From assembly GCA_947503435.1 (NCBI GenBank), contig CANNDL010000005.1, positions 62,001 to 126,000 on the forward strand: DNA of 64,000 nucleotides, in the 5' to 3' direction. Shown in pieces: positions 17,524 to 25,175 of the stretch. The notes beneath the pieces were generated by a model, which had not been told where the DNA came from, ran no database searches, and saw only the letters and a list, made by a program, of their open reading frames with translations. The translations under genes were made by a program, and so were the position numbers. Each line of letters begins with the position of its first letter. Position 1 is the stretch's first letter. The stretch is from an uncultured Kangiella sp. (GTDB taxonomy: Bacteria; Pseudomonadota; Gammaproteobacteria; Enterobacterales; Kangiellaceae).

Positions 17524-17688
17524 ATAGATAAAAGAAGAGCGGCTTGCCCACTCAGAAACCTTCTTTCTGGTTTCTTGTTTGCTTGCCGCCCTTTTTGCTT
17601 TTTTAGATTTTTCGTGGACTCCACCTCTATTTTGATAGAGATTTCGTGCCACCGGATTTCTCCTTCTAGGTCTTACTAGTTCGGGCAT
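17494..17688 (-). CDS. Small basic protein with NPVAR motif
   Basis: This 64-residue, very basic protein begins MPELVRPRRRNPVARNLYQN. About 16 of its first 47 residues are Lys or Arg. It has an excellent ribosome site (GGAGG, 6 bases before ATG), supporting a real gene. The NPVA-R/K-N core resembles a group of short basic proteins in gammaproteobacteria (DUF7230-like, from memory) that look like RNA- or ribosome-binding proteins. It is the last gene of the rtcB strand and starts 12 bases after the stop of the gene at 17701. Its last ten codons overlap the DMT transporter gene on the other strand. Confidence 0.7.
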   Translation of the reverse strand: MPELVRPRRRNPVARNLYQNRGGVHEKSKKAKRAASKQETRKKVSEWASRSSFIYSSILSFFLR

Positions 17689-17700
17689 AATAGCCTCCTA

Positions 17701-18630
17701 TTAAAATTGCATTTGAAACCATGATTGCTGTTCTATCTTTAGCTTTTTTACCTTTCTTTTAACGTAGTAATCTTCAGCAATAAAACTCGGCGCTTCATAA
17801 ATCTTTTTAAAACCAAATTTTCTAGGTAATTTAGTATATAAAGATTTAGGAGGCCTACCACAATCCAGTTCTTTTAATTTACAACCAGTCTCAAAGTCAT
17901 AGTAAAAAATATTTTTCACGCCTATTTTCTTAACTAAAAACTCCAAACTTGCTGTTAATATAGCCTCATCCCATAACTTCTTATAGCTATACATTGATTC
18001 AACATAAGCCTTAAACTGCTCTTTGTAAGGTTTAATTCCATACCTTTCATAATCACAAACATCATCAAGCTTTTGCAAATATTTATAGGTTGAATCCACT
18101 TCCCTTAACCAATCAGTTTGCACTTCTTCAATCAAGGCTTCTGAAAAGTCATCGCTAATATCTATTCGGGACCATGCTAAAGTATTTCGACTACCCTTAT
18201 GAACTGGATGCATTCCATATGCAAAAGGATCGTATTCTGTATCTGCAACCTTTTCAAAAACCCTATCATGTGATTTTGAGAAATTTAATTGCAATACAAG
18301 GTTATACCCTTTTCTGCAAGTTTGTTGCCAGCTAGGGCAATCACCGCCCCATTCATCTAAACTTAAAGAAAAATGTTCCATTTCTGTAGACCATAATTCT
18401 TGTAACCGGATGCTATCGATATATTTATTACCAATATTAGATAACCATTCTCTGATTACTGGCTTAGTACATAATTGAGATAAATGGCTTTGTTTTAATT
18501 CACTGATAGTTTTACCTTCGCCAATAAACTGTTCTAATAAAAACATGCAGTATTTATCTTTAAAGTAGTGAAAAACCATTCTCTCTTCTTTAAAGCAGGC
18601 TAATACCTCCTTTAATAACTTGTGCTCCAT
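17701..18630 (-). CDS. Unknown protein with EVQTDW motif, next to rtcB
   Basis: This 309-residue soluble protein has no assigned function that I recognise. It contains AWSRIDISDDFSEALIEEVQTDWLREVD (about 160-187) and a C-terminal PKSLYTKLPRKFGFKKIYEAPSF. Both resemble the E-[IV]-Q-S-D-W and L-Y-x-K-x-P...K-x-G pieces of domains found in large phage polyvalent proteins. This one is a stand-alone chromosomal copy. The ribosome site AAGGAA lies 6 bases before the ATG. It follows rtcB by 98 bases and precedes the small basic protein gene by 12, suggesting an RNA-repair-linked unit. That link is inference. Confidence 0.75.
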   Translation of the reverse strand: MEHKLLKEVLACFKEERMVFHYFKDKYCMFLLEQFIGEGKTISELKQSHLSQLCTKPVIREWLSNIGNKYIDSIRLQELWSTEMEHFSLSLDEWGGDCPSWQQTCRKGYNLVLQLNFSKSHDRVFEKVADTEYDPFAYGMHPVHKGSRNTLAWSRIDISDDFSEALIEEVQTDWLREVDSTYKYLQKLDDVCDYERYGIKPYKEQFKAYVESMYSYKKLWDEAILTASLEFLVKKIGVKNIFYYDFETGCKLKELDCGRPPKSLYTKLPRKFGFKKIYEAPSFIAEDYYVKRKVKKLKIEQQSWFQMQF

Positions 18631-18715
18631 AATATATTCCTTTAATACATTTTTTTGATTCGTAAATAATTAATTTTTTGAGATTTATCATCTTTACCTC
18701 TTAGTAAGTTAAATA

Positions 18716-18735
18716 GGGTTAACTTTCGCTAACCC
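18716..18735 (-). terminator. Hairpin overlapping the rtcB stop, weak terminator or mRNA stabiliser
   Basis: The eight-bp stem GGGTTAGC/GTTAACCC has a GAAA tetraloop, and the TAG stop of rtcB lies inside it. Only a short A/T-rich tract follows, so read-through to the gene at 17701 is likely. Confidence 0.45.
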
Positions 18736-19925
18736 TTTACACAAACGACTTGTTTTAAAGTATGTACTACTTCAACCAAGTCCTGTTGGTTATCCATAAC
18801 CACATCAATGTCCTTATAAGCCGCAGGGATTTCATCAATCACTCGACTATCCTTACGACATTCAACGCCTTTGGTTTGTAACTCCAAGTCTGAACGTTTA
18901 AACAGCTTTTTGGCCGCCGTACGACTTAAAGTTCGACCTGCACCATGTGAACATGAACAAAAAGACTGTGGATTACCTTTTCCACGAACAATAAATGACT
19001 TGGCGCCCATTGAGCCCGGAATAATCCCCAAATCGCCTTCACGCGCACGAATCGCACCTTTACGGGTTAAGTAAACGTTCTCGCCAAAGTGATTCTCCAT
19101 CTCCACATAGTTATGGTGACAGTTAATCGCTTCTTTGGTCACGCTAAATTCTGGCAGATGCTCAGTAAGTGCTTCTAATACCAAAGCCATCATTTTCTGA
19201 CGGTTTTTATAGGCATAGTCTTGCCCCCATTTCACAGCAAACCAATAATCATCGAAAGACTCTGTGCCCTCGCTTAAATAAGCCAAATCTTTATCCGGCA
19301 AATTAATATGGTGCGTTTGCATCTCTTTCTTTGCCAATTGAATAAAGTATTGACCAATTTGATTACCAATTCCGCGCGATCCTGAATGCAGCATCACCCA
19401 GACGTCATTATTTTCATCTAGGCATAATTCTATAAAATGGTTTCCTCCACCAAGGGTACCCATTTGAATAATTGGCGTTTTATGCGGTGCTTTCATACGC
19501 TTAATAATCGCAGGATGTTTCGCAATAATTTTATCCAAGCCGTCCATCAATGGCCGAGAATACTTATCGTCAAAACCAGTCCACTTATGCGCAGCAAACC
19601 CAACCGGAACTTTATCCTCAATCGCCAACCGAATAGGCTTTAAGTTATCCGGTAATTGATAAGCTTTTAGCGATAAACGTACCGCGTTCATACCACAACC
19701 AATATCCACACCAACTGCAGCAGGAATAATCGCGTTCTTAGTTGGGATCACCGACCCAACCGTTGCACCTTTACCCAAATGCACATCTGGCATTGCTGCT
19801 ATATGCGAATGTATGAATGGCAAATGCGATATATTTTCCAACTGTTGTATTGCTTTTGGATCAATATCATCGGTATAAACTTTTACTGGCACTTTGCCTT
19901 TTTTAAAAACTCTTTGAATAGGCAT
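18729..19925 (-). CDS. rtcB: RNA-splicing ligase RtcB
   Basis: This 398-residue GTP-dependent ligase joins RNA 2',3'-cyclic phosphate or 3'-phosphate ends to 5'-OH ends and repairs cleaved tRNA or rRNA. Manganese ligands are in place: AAVGVDIGCGMN with D74 and C77, GGGNHFIEL, and HSGSRGIGNQIG. The guanylylated histidine is in CSCSHGAGR (about residue 327). Length matches the family (E. coli 408). No rtcA or rtcR gene is adjacent. Instead, the transcript begins at a strong promoter 340 bases upstream and passes through a leader with a terminator (20071-20106). Confidence 0.97.
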   Translation of the reverse strand: MPIQRVFKKGKVPVKVYTDDIDPKAIQQLENISHLPFIHSHIAAMPDVHLGKGATVGSVIPTKNAIIPAAVGVDIGCGMNAVRLSLKAYQLPDNLKPIRLAIEDKVPVGFAAHKWTGFDDKYSRPLMDGLDKIIAKHPAIIKRMKAPHKTPIIQMGTLGGGNHFIELCLDENNDVWVMLHSGSRGIGNQIGQYFIQLAKKEMQTHHINLPDKDLAYLSEGTESFDDYWFAVKWGQDYAYKNRQKMMALVLEALTEHLPEFSVTKEAINCHHNYVEMENHFGENVYLTRKGAIRAREGDLGIIPGSMGAKSFIVRGKGNPQSFCSCSHGAGRTLSRTAAKKLFKRSDLELQTKGVECRKDSRVIDEIPAAYKDIDVVMDNQQDLVEVVHTLKQVVCVKG

Positions 19926-20070
19926 AATTTTCTACCTTTATTTCCTATATTCGTCAGTATCACTACTGTCTTAAACTAATTAGCCAAATAACTAAATAGC
20001 TCTCCTTATCCCATGCCACTTGATCACCTTAGCTGCATAAATTACGAATAACCTATACATACAGGCATAA

Positions 20071-20106
20071 AAAAACCCTTAGACTCTTTCGAGGCCAAGG
20101 GTTTTT
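20071..20106 (-). terminator. Intrinsic terminator in the rtcB leader
   Basis: An outer stem (AAAAACCCTT / AAGGGTTTTT) is extended by GGCCTC / GAGTCT pairing around a GAAA tetraloop. A run of seven T follows on the minus strand. It lies 146 bases upstream of rtcB. It could end the upstream leader RNA constitutively or act as the terminator of an attenuator, because its CCTCGA arm can also pair with TCGAGG just upstream. Confidence 0.88.
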
Positions 20107-20118
20107 AGGATTCTTGGC

Positions 20119-20140
20119 TCGAGATAATAATTACCTCGAG
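20119..20140 (-). promoter_or_regulatory. Leader hairpin competing with the terminator
   Basis: The minus-strand RNA forms GCTCGAG / CTCGAGC around a GTAATTATTAT loop. Its TCGAGGT arm can instead pair with ACCTCG at the end of the 13-codon ORF, or with CCTCGA in the terminator. These are three mutually exclusive folds, as in classical attenuators. Pairing potential is read directly from the sequence; use in regulation is inference. Confidence 0.5.
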
Positions 20141-20164
20141 CGCAAACAATAAGGTGCCCGAGGT

Positions 20165-20206
20165 TTAGCTTTGTTCTAAACTCCAATCATAATTTACTGG
20201 TTTCAT
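20165..20206 (-). CDS. 13-codon leader ORF upstream of rtcB
   Basis: The short ORF MKPVNYDWSLEQS has a textbook ribosome site (GGAGG, 6 bases before ATG). It starts about 55 bases after a predicted transcription start. Its stop codon lies just before ACCTCG, which can pair with the next hairpin. A stem GAGTTTAG/CTAAACCTC forms inside its 3' half, so ribosome position would decide the folding. It has no run of one amino acid, unlike biosynthetic leader peptides. It may instead respond to stalling at a particular tRNA, to a bound ligand, or be a genuine microprotein. Confidence 0.45.
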   Translation of the reverse strand: MKPVNYDWSLEQS

Positions 20207-20237
20207 CGGGAACCTCCAAAATTCGTTCGTAATATTT

Positions 20238-20257
20238 AGTTAGCACTATTGCTAACT
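20238..20257 (-). promoter_or_regulatory. 5'-end hairpin of the rtcB leader transcript
   Basis: A perfect inverted repeat AGTTAGCA / TGCTAACT with a four-base loop begins about 4-5 bases after the predicted transcription start. It could protect the RNA 5' end or serve as an operator for a dimeric repressor. Confidence 0.55.
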
Positions 20258-20266
20258 TGGCTGACG

Positions 20267-20294
20267 ATTATAGTGATTAATTTTTAAACTGCAA
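20267..20294 (-). promoter_or_regulatory. Sigma70 promoter for the rtcB leader
   Basis: TTGCAG and a perfect TATAAT are separated by 16 bases, with a start predicted near 20261. It lies between slyX and the leader ORF, so the leader and rtcB form a transcription unit independent of the rdgC-slyX genes. Confidence 0.8.
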
Positions 20295-20311
20295 ATTTTA
20301 TTTATTACATT

Positions 20312-20539
20312 TTAAAAATGTGGCGGTAATTCATCCGCAGGGTTAAATCCCTTATTTGGCATTTGGGATTCCATATCCTGGAGCTTTTCGCCCAGTAGAA
20401 CAAATCGCTGTTCCATTTTTCTGATAAGTGAATCTTGCTTGGTTATAACTTTATTTAACTGTTCGATTGTATCTTCTTGAAAGGCTACTTGAGTTTGTAG
20501 GTCTTCAAGTTGTTGCTCGATTAGTTTTATCTTATCCAT
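20312..20539 (-). CDS. slyX: SlyX family protein
   Basis: This 75-residue protein is an almost continuous coiled coil (heptads through about residue 60). It ends in the SlyX signature PADELPPHF. The function of SlyX is unsettled; the gene is often near FKBP isomerase genes, and one (fklB) is 3 kb away here. The ATG at 20539 is preferred to the preceding TTG. It starts 12 bases after ychJ and is the last gene of the rdgC strand. Confidence 0.93.
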   Translation of the reverse strand: MDKIKLIEQQLEDLQTQVAFQEDTIEQLNKVITKQDSLIRKMEQRFVLLGEKLQDMESQMPNKGFNPADELPPHF

Positions 20540-20551
20540 CAATATTTCTCA

Positions 20552-21025
20552 CTATTTTAAATGGCATTTCTTTGCTTTTAAGCCGCTTTGACAGGGGCAA
20601 GGATCATTACGTGAAATTTTATCTATTGTTTTAGGCTGGTATTTGCCATCGGTATAAAACCATTGTTCCTTATCAAGGATAAAATTAGAAATTTCATGTA
20701 AACAATGTAATTTACCCTTTTCCAAAAAGTAAGCTTTGAAATTTACTTTACCAGAAACATTGTCATATTTTGATTCTAAAACTTCGAGCCGGCACCAATC
20801 TGTTAATTGGGCGCTTTGCTGATAATCATCTAAAGTTCCATTCCTGAATTCTGGATGATGCGTATCAAAGATATACTGTCCTAACCTTAATTCAAAAGCA
20901 CTATATCGAGAACGCATCAATAATTCTGGGCTTTGCGCTTTTACCTTTCCAATATGTAGTGGCTCACAACATTCCGTATATAACTTGCTGATATCGGCCA
21001 GTTTATCTTGGCAAGGACAGATCAT
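20552..21025 (-). CDS. ychJ: YchJ family SEC-C protein
   Basis: This 157-residue protein of the UPF0225 group has Cys-rich motifs at both ends. The N-terminus is MICPCQDKLADISKLYTECCEPLH, and the C-terminus is the SEC-C zinc motif RNDPCPCQSGLKAKKCH. The central RSRYSAFELRLGQYIFDTHHPE block is diagnostic. Function is unknown. The frame opens at a TTG overlapping the upstream stop; the ATG at 21025 gives the usual family start. It is in one operon with the 486-residue gene upstream. Confidence 0.92.
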   Translation of the reverse strand: MICPCQDKLADISKLYTECCEPLHIGKVKAQSPELLMRSRYSAFELRLGQYIFDTHHPEFRNGTLDDYQQSAQLTDWCRLEVLESKYDNVSGKVNFKAYFLEKGKLHCLHEISNFILDKEQWFYTDGKYQPKTIDKISRNDPCPCQSGLKAKKCHLK

Positions 21026-21030
21026 TAAAC

Positions 21031-22491
21031 TCAACTTTCACTCTGCGGTAGCTCACAATAGCCGAACATACACTTATCTTTAATTTCGTTGCGAATGGCT
21101 TCTGGCAACTGCTTTTCCCATTCGCCTTGTCCGAGTGGAATTTCTTCTGCAATATTTTTTGCGGATATATGTAAGTTTTCATCATTCCAAGTTTCTGTGG
21201 CAACCAATAGCTTATTGTCTTTTAAGTGTTGCAATAAATAATGAGTATTCTCAGAAACCTTTACGTTATCAAGCGTTATCAAACCGCCATTAATACGTGT
21301 TGGGTATACATAAACATTGGTATTGCCTGAGAACAATTTACCCATGGCCTCTAAAATCCCACCTTCTAAGCCTTCGTAATATTTTTCATTAAATAACTGA
21401 TCAAAATCTAAAATACTTAAAACAATACCAATTCGATTTTGGGTATAACGACGCATCCATGAGCGCAGACGGAAAAAACGTAAGTAATCCGAAATTAATA
21501 CGTTGTAGCCAAGCTTATTCAATAAATCGACCCGAGCTAAGAAACTCGCATCACTTTCATCGCCATCCGTCGCTAACTCAGCCATGGTAATTTCTGCAAC
21601 AGTACATACCTTTTCAGGATTAATCCCATCTTCTTTTAAGAACTGCTGCATAGCAGCTTCGGTCATATCCACATGAACTTTTGTGGGCGGTTTAAAGGAA
21701 CCTCGTATAACCATAACGTCCTTTTTACGTAATAAGCTACCAGGAACTTCTGAGTCACCCTGCTCGCCAAACATAACCGCACGACAACACCAAGAACGAA
21801 CTAGGTGTAAGTTCATTAGGCGATTTTCAACTTCAGAAAATTTATTTCCCGTAAAGTGAATTAGATCCACTTCCATTCGTTTTTGGCCAAAGCCATCAAC
21901 CAAGTTATCCAACAACGACTCAATAAAAACTTTTGGATTATCTGCATAATGAAATGCACCATAAACCACGTTAACACCGAATATACCCAGTGCTTCTGAT
22001 TGCTCACGATTAGTATCATCAAGCATCCTAACGTGCATAATGATTTCGCTAGCTTCCGATCCTGCTTCAGGCTGCAACTTAATGCCTATCCAGCCGTGAC
22101 ATTCATTTTTTTGCGAATAACTTCTGGCAGTAACCGTAGCCGCATAACTAAAGTATTGAGTACCTTCGGAACGAACTTCACCTAACCGTTTATGTAATAG
22201 TTCATACTCATGACTTAGCATTTGCTCCAAGCGCTCACGACTTACATAACGGCCTGCTTTACCATAAATATCGTCACTAACTTGCATGTCGTATGCTGAC
22301 ATGGTCTTAGCCACGGTTCCTGCTGCTGCACCGGCGGCGAAAAATTGACGAGCAACTTCTTGCCCAGCACCAATTTCAACTAAAGTGCCGTATTGATTTT
22401 TGTTAAGGTTAACCGCTAGAGCTTTTTGCTCTGTACTTAAACTCTTATCATGGATAACTTGGTCGTTGGTCTGGTTGTTTATGTCGCTCAC
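21031..22491 (-). CDS. Conserved protein of unknown function (about 480-residue family)
   Basis: This 486-residue soluble protein belongs to a widespread family recognised by YGTLVEIGAGQEVARQFFAAGAAAGTVAKTMSAYDM near 33-68 and GIFGVNVVYGAF near 168-180. From memory, homologues are often labelled TonB-dependent receptor or nicotinate-nucleotide adenylyltransferase. Neither fits, since there is no barrel, plug, signal peptide or HxGH nucleotidyltransferase motif that I can see. The start is GTG. It lies 19 bases downstream of rdgC and overlaps the ychJ frame, suggesting a shared operon. Confidence 0.85.
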   Translation of the reverse strand: MSDINNQTNDQVIHDKSLSTEQKALAVNLNKNQYGTLVEIGAGQEVARQFFAAGAAAGTVAKTMSAYDMQVSDDIYGKAGRYVSRERLEQMLSHEYELLHKRLGEVRSEGTQYFSYAATVTARSYSQKNECHGWIGIKLQPEAGSEASEIIMHVRMLDDTNREQSEALGIFGVNVVYGAFHYADNPKVFIESLLDNLVDGFGQKRMEVDLIHFTGNKFSEVENRLMNLHLVRSWCCRAVMFGEQGDSEVPGSLLRKKDVMVIRGSFKPPTKVHVDMTEAAMQQFLKEDGINPEKVCTVAEITMAELATDGDESDASFLARVDLLNKLGYNVLISDYLRFFRLRSWMRRYTQNRIGIVLSILDFDQLFNEKYYEGLEGGILEAMGKLFSGNTNVYVYPTRINGGLITLDNVKVSENTHYLLQHLKDNKLLVATETWNDENLHISAKNIAEEIPLGQGEWEKQLPEAIRNEIKDKCMFGYCELPQSES

Positions 22492-22510
22492 AATTAATCC
22501 TAATGTTTAC

Positions 22511-23416
22511 TTAGTTATTCTCGGAATTTATTTTAAATATTGATTTAAGCTCAGCAATAAACTCTGCCAAAGTTTGACTCATCAATACAAAATCTGCATC
22601 AAAACGGGCATAGTCTTCCGATTTATCTATATTATCATTCTCTGCCACTAACTCATCACTGTATTTAATACTTTTGATCTGCAAATCATGCTGAATAACC
22701 GCAGTAAGCGCATCTTGATATTGAATACCCAGTTTTTGTAACCAGTATCCATCTTCAATCAAATCAGTCACTACACTATTGTTTGCTTCATTGTCTTTAA
22801 ACTTAGCAATTCGCTCATCTTTTGGATCTTTAAGTTCATATTGACCCGTTAAGGACCAATTGGCAGGCAAACCGCCTAATAGCCATTGATTCATGATCAT
22901 ACTCGGGTTTTCTTCACCGATTATTTTAGCGGCTCCTAAGCTACCCAATGAGTCAATCAAGAGCTGAACAAATGTATCGGCCACGGCATTAGAACCCGCA
23001 TTAACCACCAGTAAATTATTGCGGAAATCAAAATAACCAAAAGTATGACTCGATTTAGTCAAGGCATTAGGTTTGAGTAAACTTAAAATATCGTCTTTTA
23101 AGGCGCTTTTTTCTTTGCCGTAGACTTTACGCCCCTCTACATCTTCAATAGCTTTAACTCGGTCTTCAATGCGTTCTTTGAGCATGCTGGCCGGAATGAC
23201 CTTCTGCTCTTTGCGCAAACAAAGCAAATGACAACCATTAGCAGTATGCACTAATGGCTCTAAATTCCGATTTAGCGGCGATACCCAGCCTACACGCTCA
23301 GATTCTTGTCGCCCTACTTCCGAAAAACGATGGCTTTCTAACTTTTCCGTTAATGAATCACTAGTTTCTTGCGTATCTTCACTCAGAAGATAAATATGGC
23401 AATTTTTAAACCACAT
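22511..23416 (-). CDS. rdgC: Recombination-associated protein RdgC
   Basis: This 301-residue cytoplasmic protein belongs to a family that binds double-stranded DNA as a ring-shaped dimer and limits RecA activity at replication forks. It begins MWFKNCHIYLLSED and contains GWVSPLNRNLEPLVHTANG, DFRNNLLVVNAGSNAVADTF and the C-terminal DADFVLMSQTLAEFIAEL, all typical. Length matches the family (about 300). It is the first gene of a four-gene minus-strand unit ending with slyX. Confidence 0.95.
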   Translation of the reverse strand: MWFKNCHIYLLSEDTQETSDSLTEKLESHRFSEVGRQESERVGWVSPLNRNLEPLVHTANGCHLLCLRKEQKVIPASMLKERIEDRVKAIEDVEGRKVYGKEKSALKDDILSLLKPNALTKSSHTFGYFDFRNNLLVVNAGSNAVADTFVQLLIDSLGSLGAAKIIGEENPSMIMNQWLLGGLPANWSLTGQYELKDPKDERIAKFKDNEANNSVVTDLIEDGYWLQKLGIQYQDALTAVIQHDLQIKSIKYSDELVAENDNIDKSEDYARFDADFVLMSQTLAEFIAELKSIFKINSENN

Positions 23417-23598
23417 AACTGTCTACTTCTTATAAATTTGCGGGCATTATCGCTAAATTCCATAGTGAAAACACTAGAGTTTACTAATTTTTTGTAATTC
23501 TTTAAGGAATTGCTCCAATTGGCCTTTAATAATCCTAATCAGCCCCAAGATACTAGCCTATCGAGATTTTGAACTTACTTTAAAACTAAGAGAATACT

Positions 23599-24213
23599 AT
23601 GTCTGATTTTAATACTACTGAAGCAAAAGCTTCTTATGGCATTGGCATGCAAATGGGCCAACAAGCCTATGGCGCATTCAAAGGTGTTGAGCTAAACGCT
23701 TTAGTTGCAGGTCTTCAAGATGCATTTAATGGTCAAGCTCCTCAGGTTGACCCAAATGATATCAATACTGCTTTCCAAGAAATTCAACAACAACTTCAAG
23801 CACAGCAAGCTGAAGATGCTGACAAATTCGCCGCAGAAGGCGAAGCATTCTTAGCCGAAAATGCTAAGCGCGATGAAGTAACCGTATTAGAGTCTGGCTT
23901 ACAGTATGAAGTTATTGAAACTGGTACTGGTGAAACGCCAACGGCTGCTTCAACAGTAAAAACTCACTATGCAGGTACTTTAATAGATGGTAAAGAGTTT
24001 GATAGCTCGTATCGTCGTGGCCAACCCGCTGAATTCCCAGTTGGTGGCGTAATCAAAGGCTGGACAGAAGCACTACAACTTATGCCTGTAGGTTCTAAAT
24101 GGAAACTTTATATCCCTTATGATTTAGCTTACGGCGCACAAGGCGCTGGTGGCGATATCGGCCCTTACCAAGCCTTGGTTTTTGATATTGAATTATTAGA
24201 AATCGTTGCCTAA
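23599..24213 (+). CDS. fklB: FKBP-type peptidyl-prolyl isomerase
   Basis: This 204-residue protein has an N-terminal dimerisation helix region (1-105, ASYGIGMQMGQQ) and a C-terminal FKBP domain (about 110-204; VKTHYAGTLIDGKEFDSSYRRGQPAEFPVGGVIKGWTEAL). It catalyses cis-trans isomerisation of prolyl bonds. The absence of a signal peptide favours the cytoplasmic FklB type over FkpA. AAGAGAATACT precedes the ATG. A strong terminator follows, so it is a single-gene unit. Confidence 0.93.
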   Translation: MSDFNTTEAKASYGIGMQMGQQAYGAFKGVELNALVAGLQDAFNGQAPQVDPNDINTAFQEIQQQLQAQQAEDADKFAAEGEAFLAENAKRDEVTVLESGLQYEVIETGTGETPTAASTVKTHYAGTLIDGKEFDSSYRRGQPAEFPVGGVIKGWTEALQLMPVGSKWKLYIPYDLAYGAQGAGGDIGPYQALVFDIELLEIVA

Positions 24214-24232
24214 GTAACCAATAGCACTTCCT

Positions 24233-24256
24233 AAAAGCACCTTCCTAGGTGCTTTT
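24233..24256 (+). terminator. fklB terminator
   Basis: A ten-bp stem (AAAAGCACCT / AGGTGCTTTT) with a TTCC loop is followed by TTAT and a T-rich tract on the plus strand. Confidence 0.9.
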
Positions 24257-24323
24257 TTATTTTTGAACTTCTTTCCTTATTTAGTGCCTACTTTTTAACA
24301 CAATAATTAATTATAAGTATGGC

Positions 24324-25166
24324 ATGAGTATAAAGCGGATTCTTATCATCCTAGTGGCAGTATTTTTCCTGCAATCTTGCGGTTTCAAATTTTGGTATAA
24401 CCGACTCGACTGGGCTGTCAGTTGGCGGGCTGATGATTATGTCGAGCTGACTAATCAGCAAGAAGATGAATTAGAAGCCTTAGTTAGAGAAAAACTTAAA
24501 TGGCACAGAAGAACTCAGCTATCTAGATATGTGGTTTTAATTTCTGAATTAGAGTCTGATTTAGGCACTGCAGCGATTGAGCAAAAATACGATTACTACC
24601 AAGATAATTTTATTGATTTTTATCAGAGTGTTACTCAGAAAATAACCCCTGAACTTGTCGAGTTAATAGCAAAATTAGATGATGACCAAATCAAACAGCT
24701 TATTAAAAACATTAATGACAACGCAAACGTACGACTGCAAGAGTTTAACAAATCCAAACCTGGAAAACGCTTAATGAAAGTCAAAGAAAATATTGAGGAT
24801 GGCTTTGCTGAATGGACAGGAAGGTTAACAAAAAGCCAGAAAGGACTGGTTTCACAATGGGTTGACGAAATGCAGCCTACCGCTGAATTAAGATTCGCCT
24901 ATGGCAATCAGTGGCGTGTCGCTATGGAATACGCGTTAGTCGATAGAGCATCCCCCGAAGGGAAAGCAGCCATAAAAAGTTTAATATTAAACCCTACCGA
25001 TTTACAAAGCCCAGAACTGAAAAGTCGAACTGACGCAAATCAGGAGCTAGAAAAGCAATATATTTTAATGTTGCACGAAACCATGACCAAAAAACAGAAA
25101 AAGCGCTTTCTGCGCAAGTTAAAAAGCTATCGAGAAGACTTCCAAGATCTTATCAATGATGAATAG
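24324..25166 (+). CDS. DUF6279 family lipoprotein
   Basis: This 280-residue protein starts with a signal peptide and lipobox (FFLQSC19). The mature N-terminus GFKFWYNRLDWAVSWRADDYVELTNQQEDEL is the family hallmark. The rest is helical and strongly charged, without catalytic motifs. It is probably anchored to the envelope by lipid. Function is unknown. It ends 9 bases before the convergent radical SAM gene. Confidence 0.88.
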   Translation: MSIKRILIILVAVFFLQSCGFKFWYNRLDWAVSWRADDYVELTNQQEDELEALVREKLKWHRRTQLSRYVVLISELESDLGTAAIEQKYDYYQDNFIDFYQSVTQKITPELVELIAKLDDDQIKQLIKNINDNANVRLQEFNKSKPGKRLMKVKENIEDGFAEWTGRLTKSQKGLVSQWVDEMQPTAELRFAYGNQWRVAMEYALVDRASPEGKAAIKSLILNPTDLQSPELKSRTDANQELEKQYILMLHETMTKKQKKRFLRKLKSYREDFQDLINDE

Positions 25167-25175
25167 ATATATTTT

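Noticed and set aside
17494-17688. ArfA-like ribosome rescue factor with a non-stop hairpin
   Set aside because: It is small and basic, but lacks the ArfA core sequence and has no hairpin cutting the reading frame. The NPVAR start fits a different group.
20071-20106. Simple terminator of the rdgC-slyX operon
   Set aside because: Not excluded, but a strong promoter (20267-20294) and a leader ORF lie between slyX and this terminator, so an independent leader transcript is the better reading.
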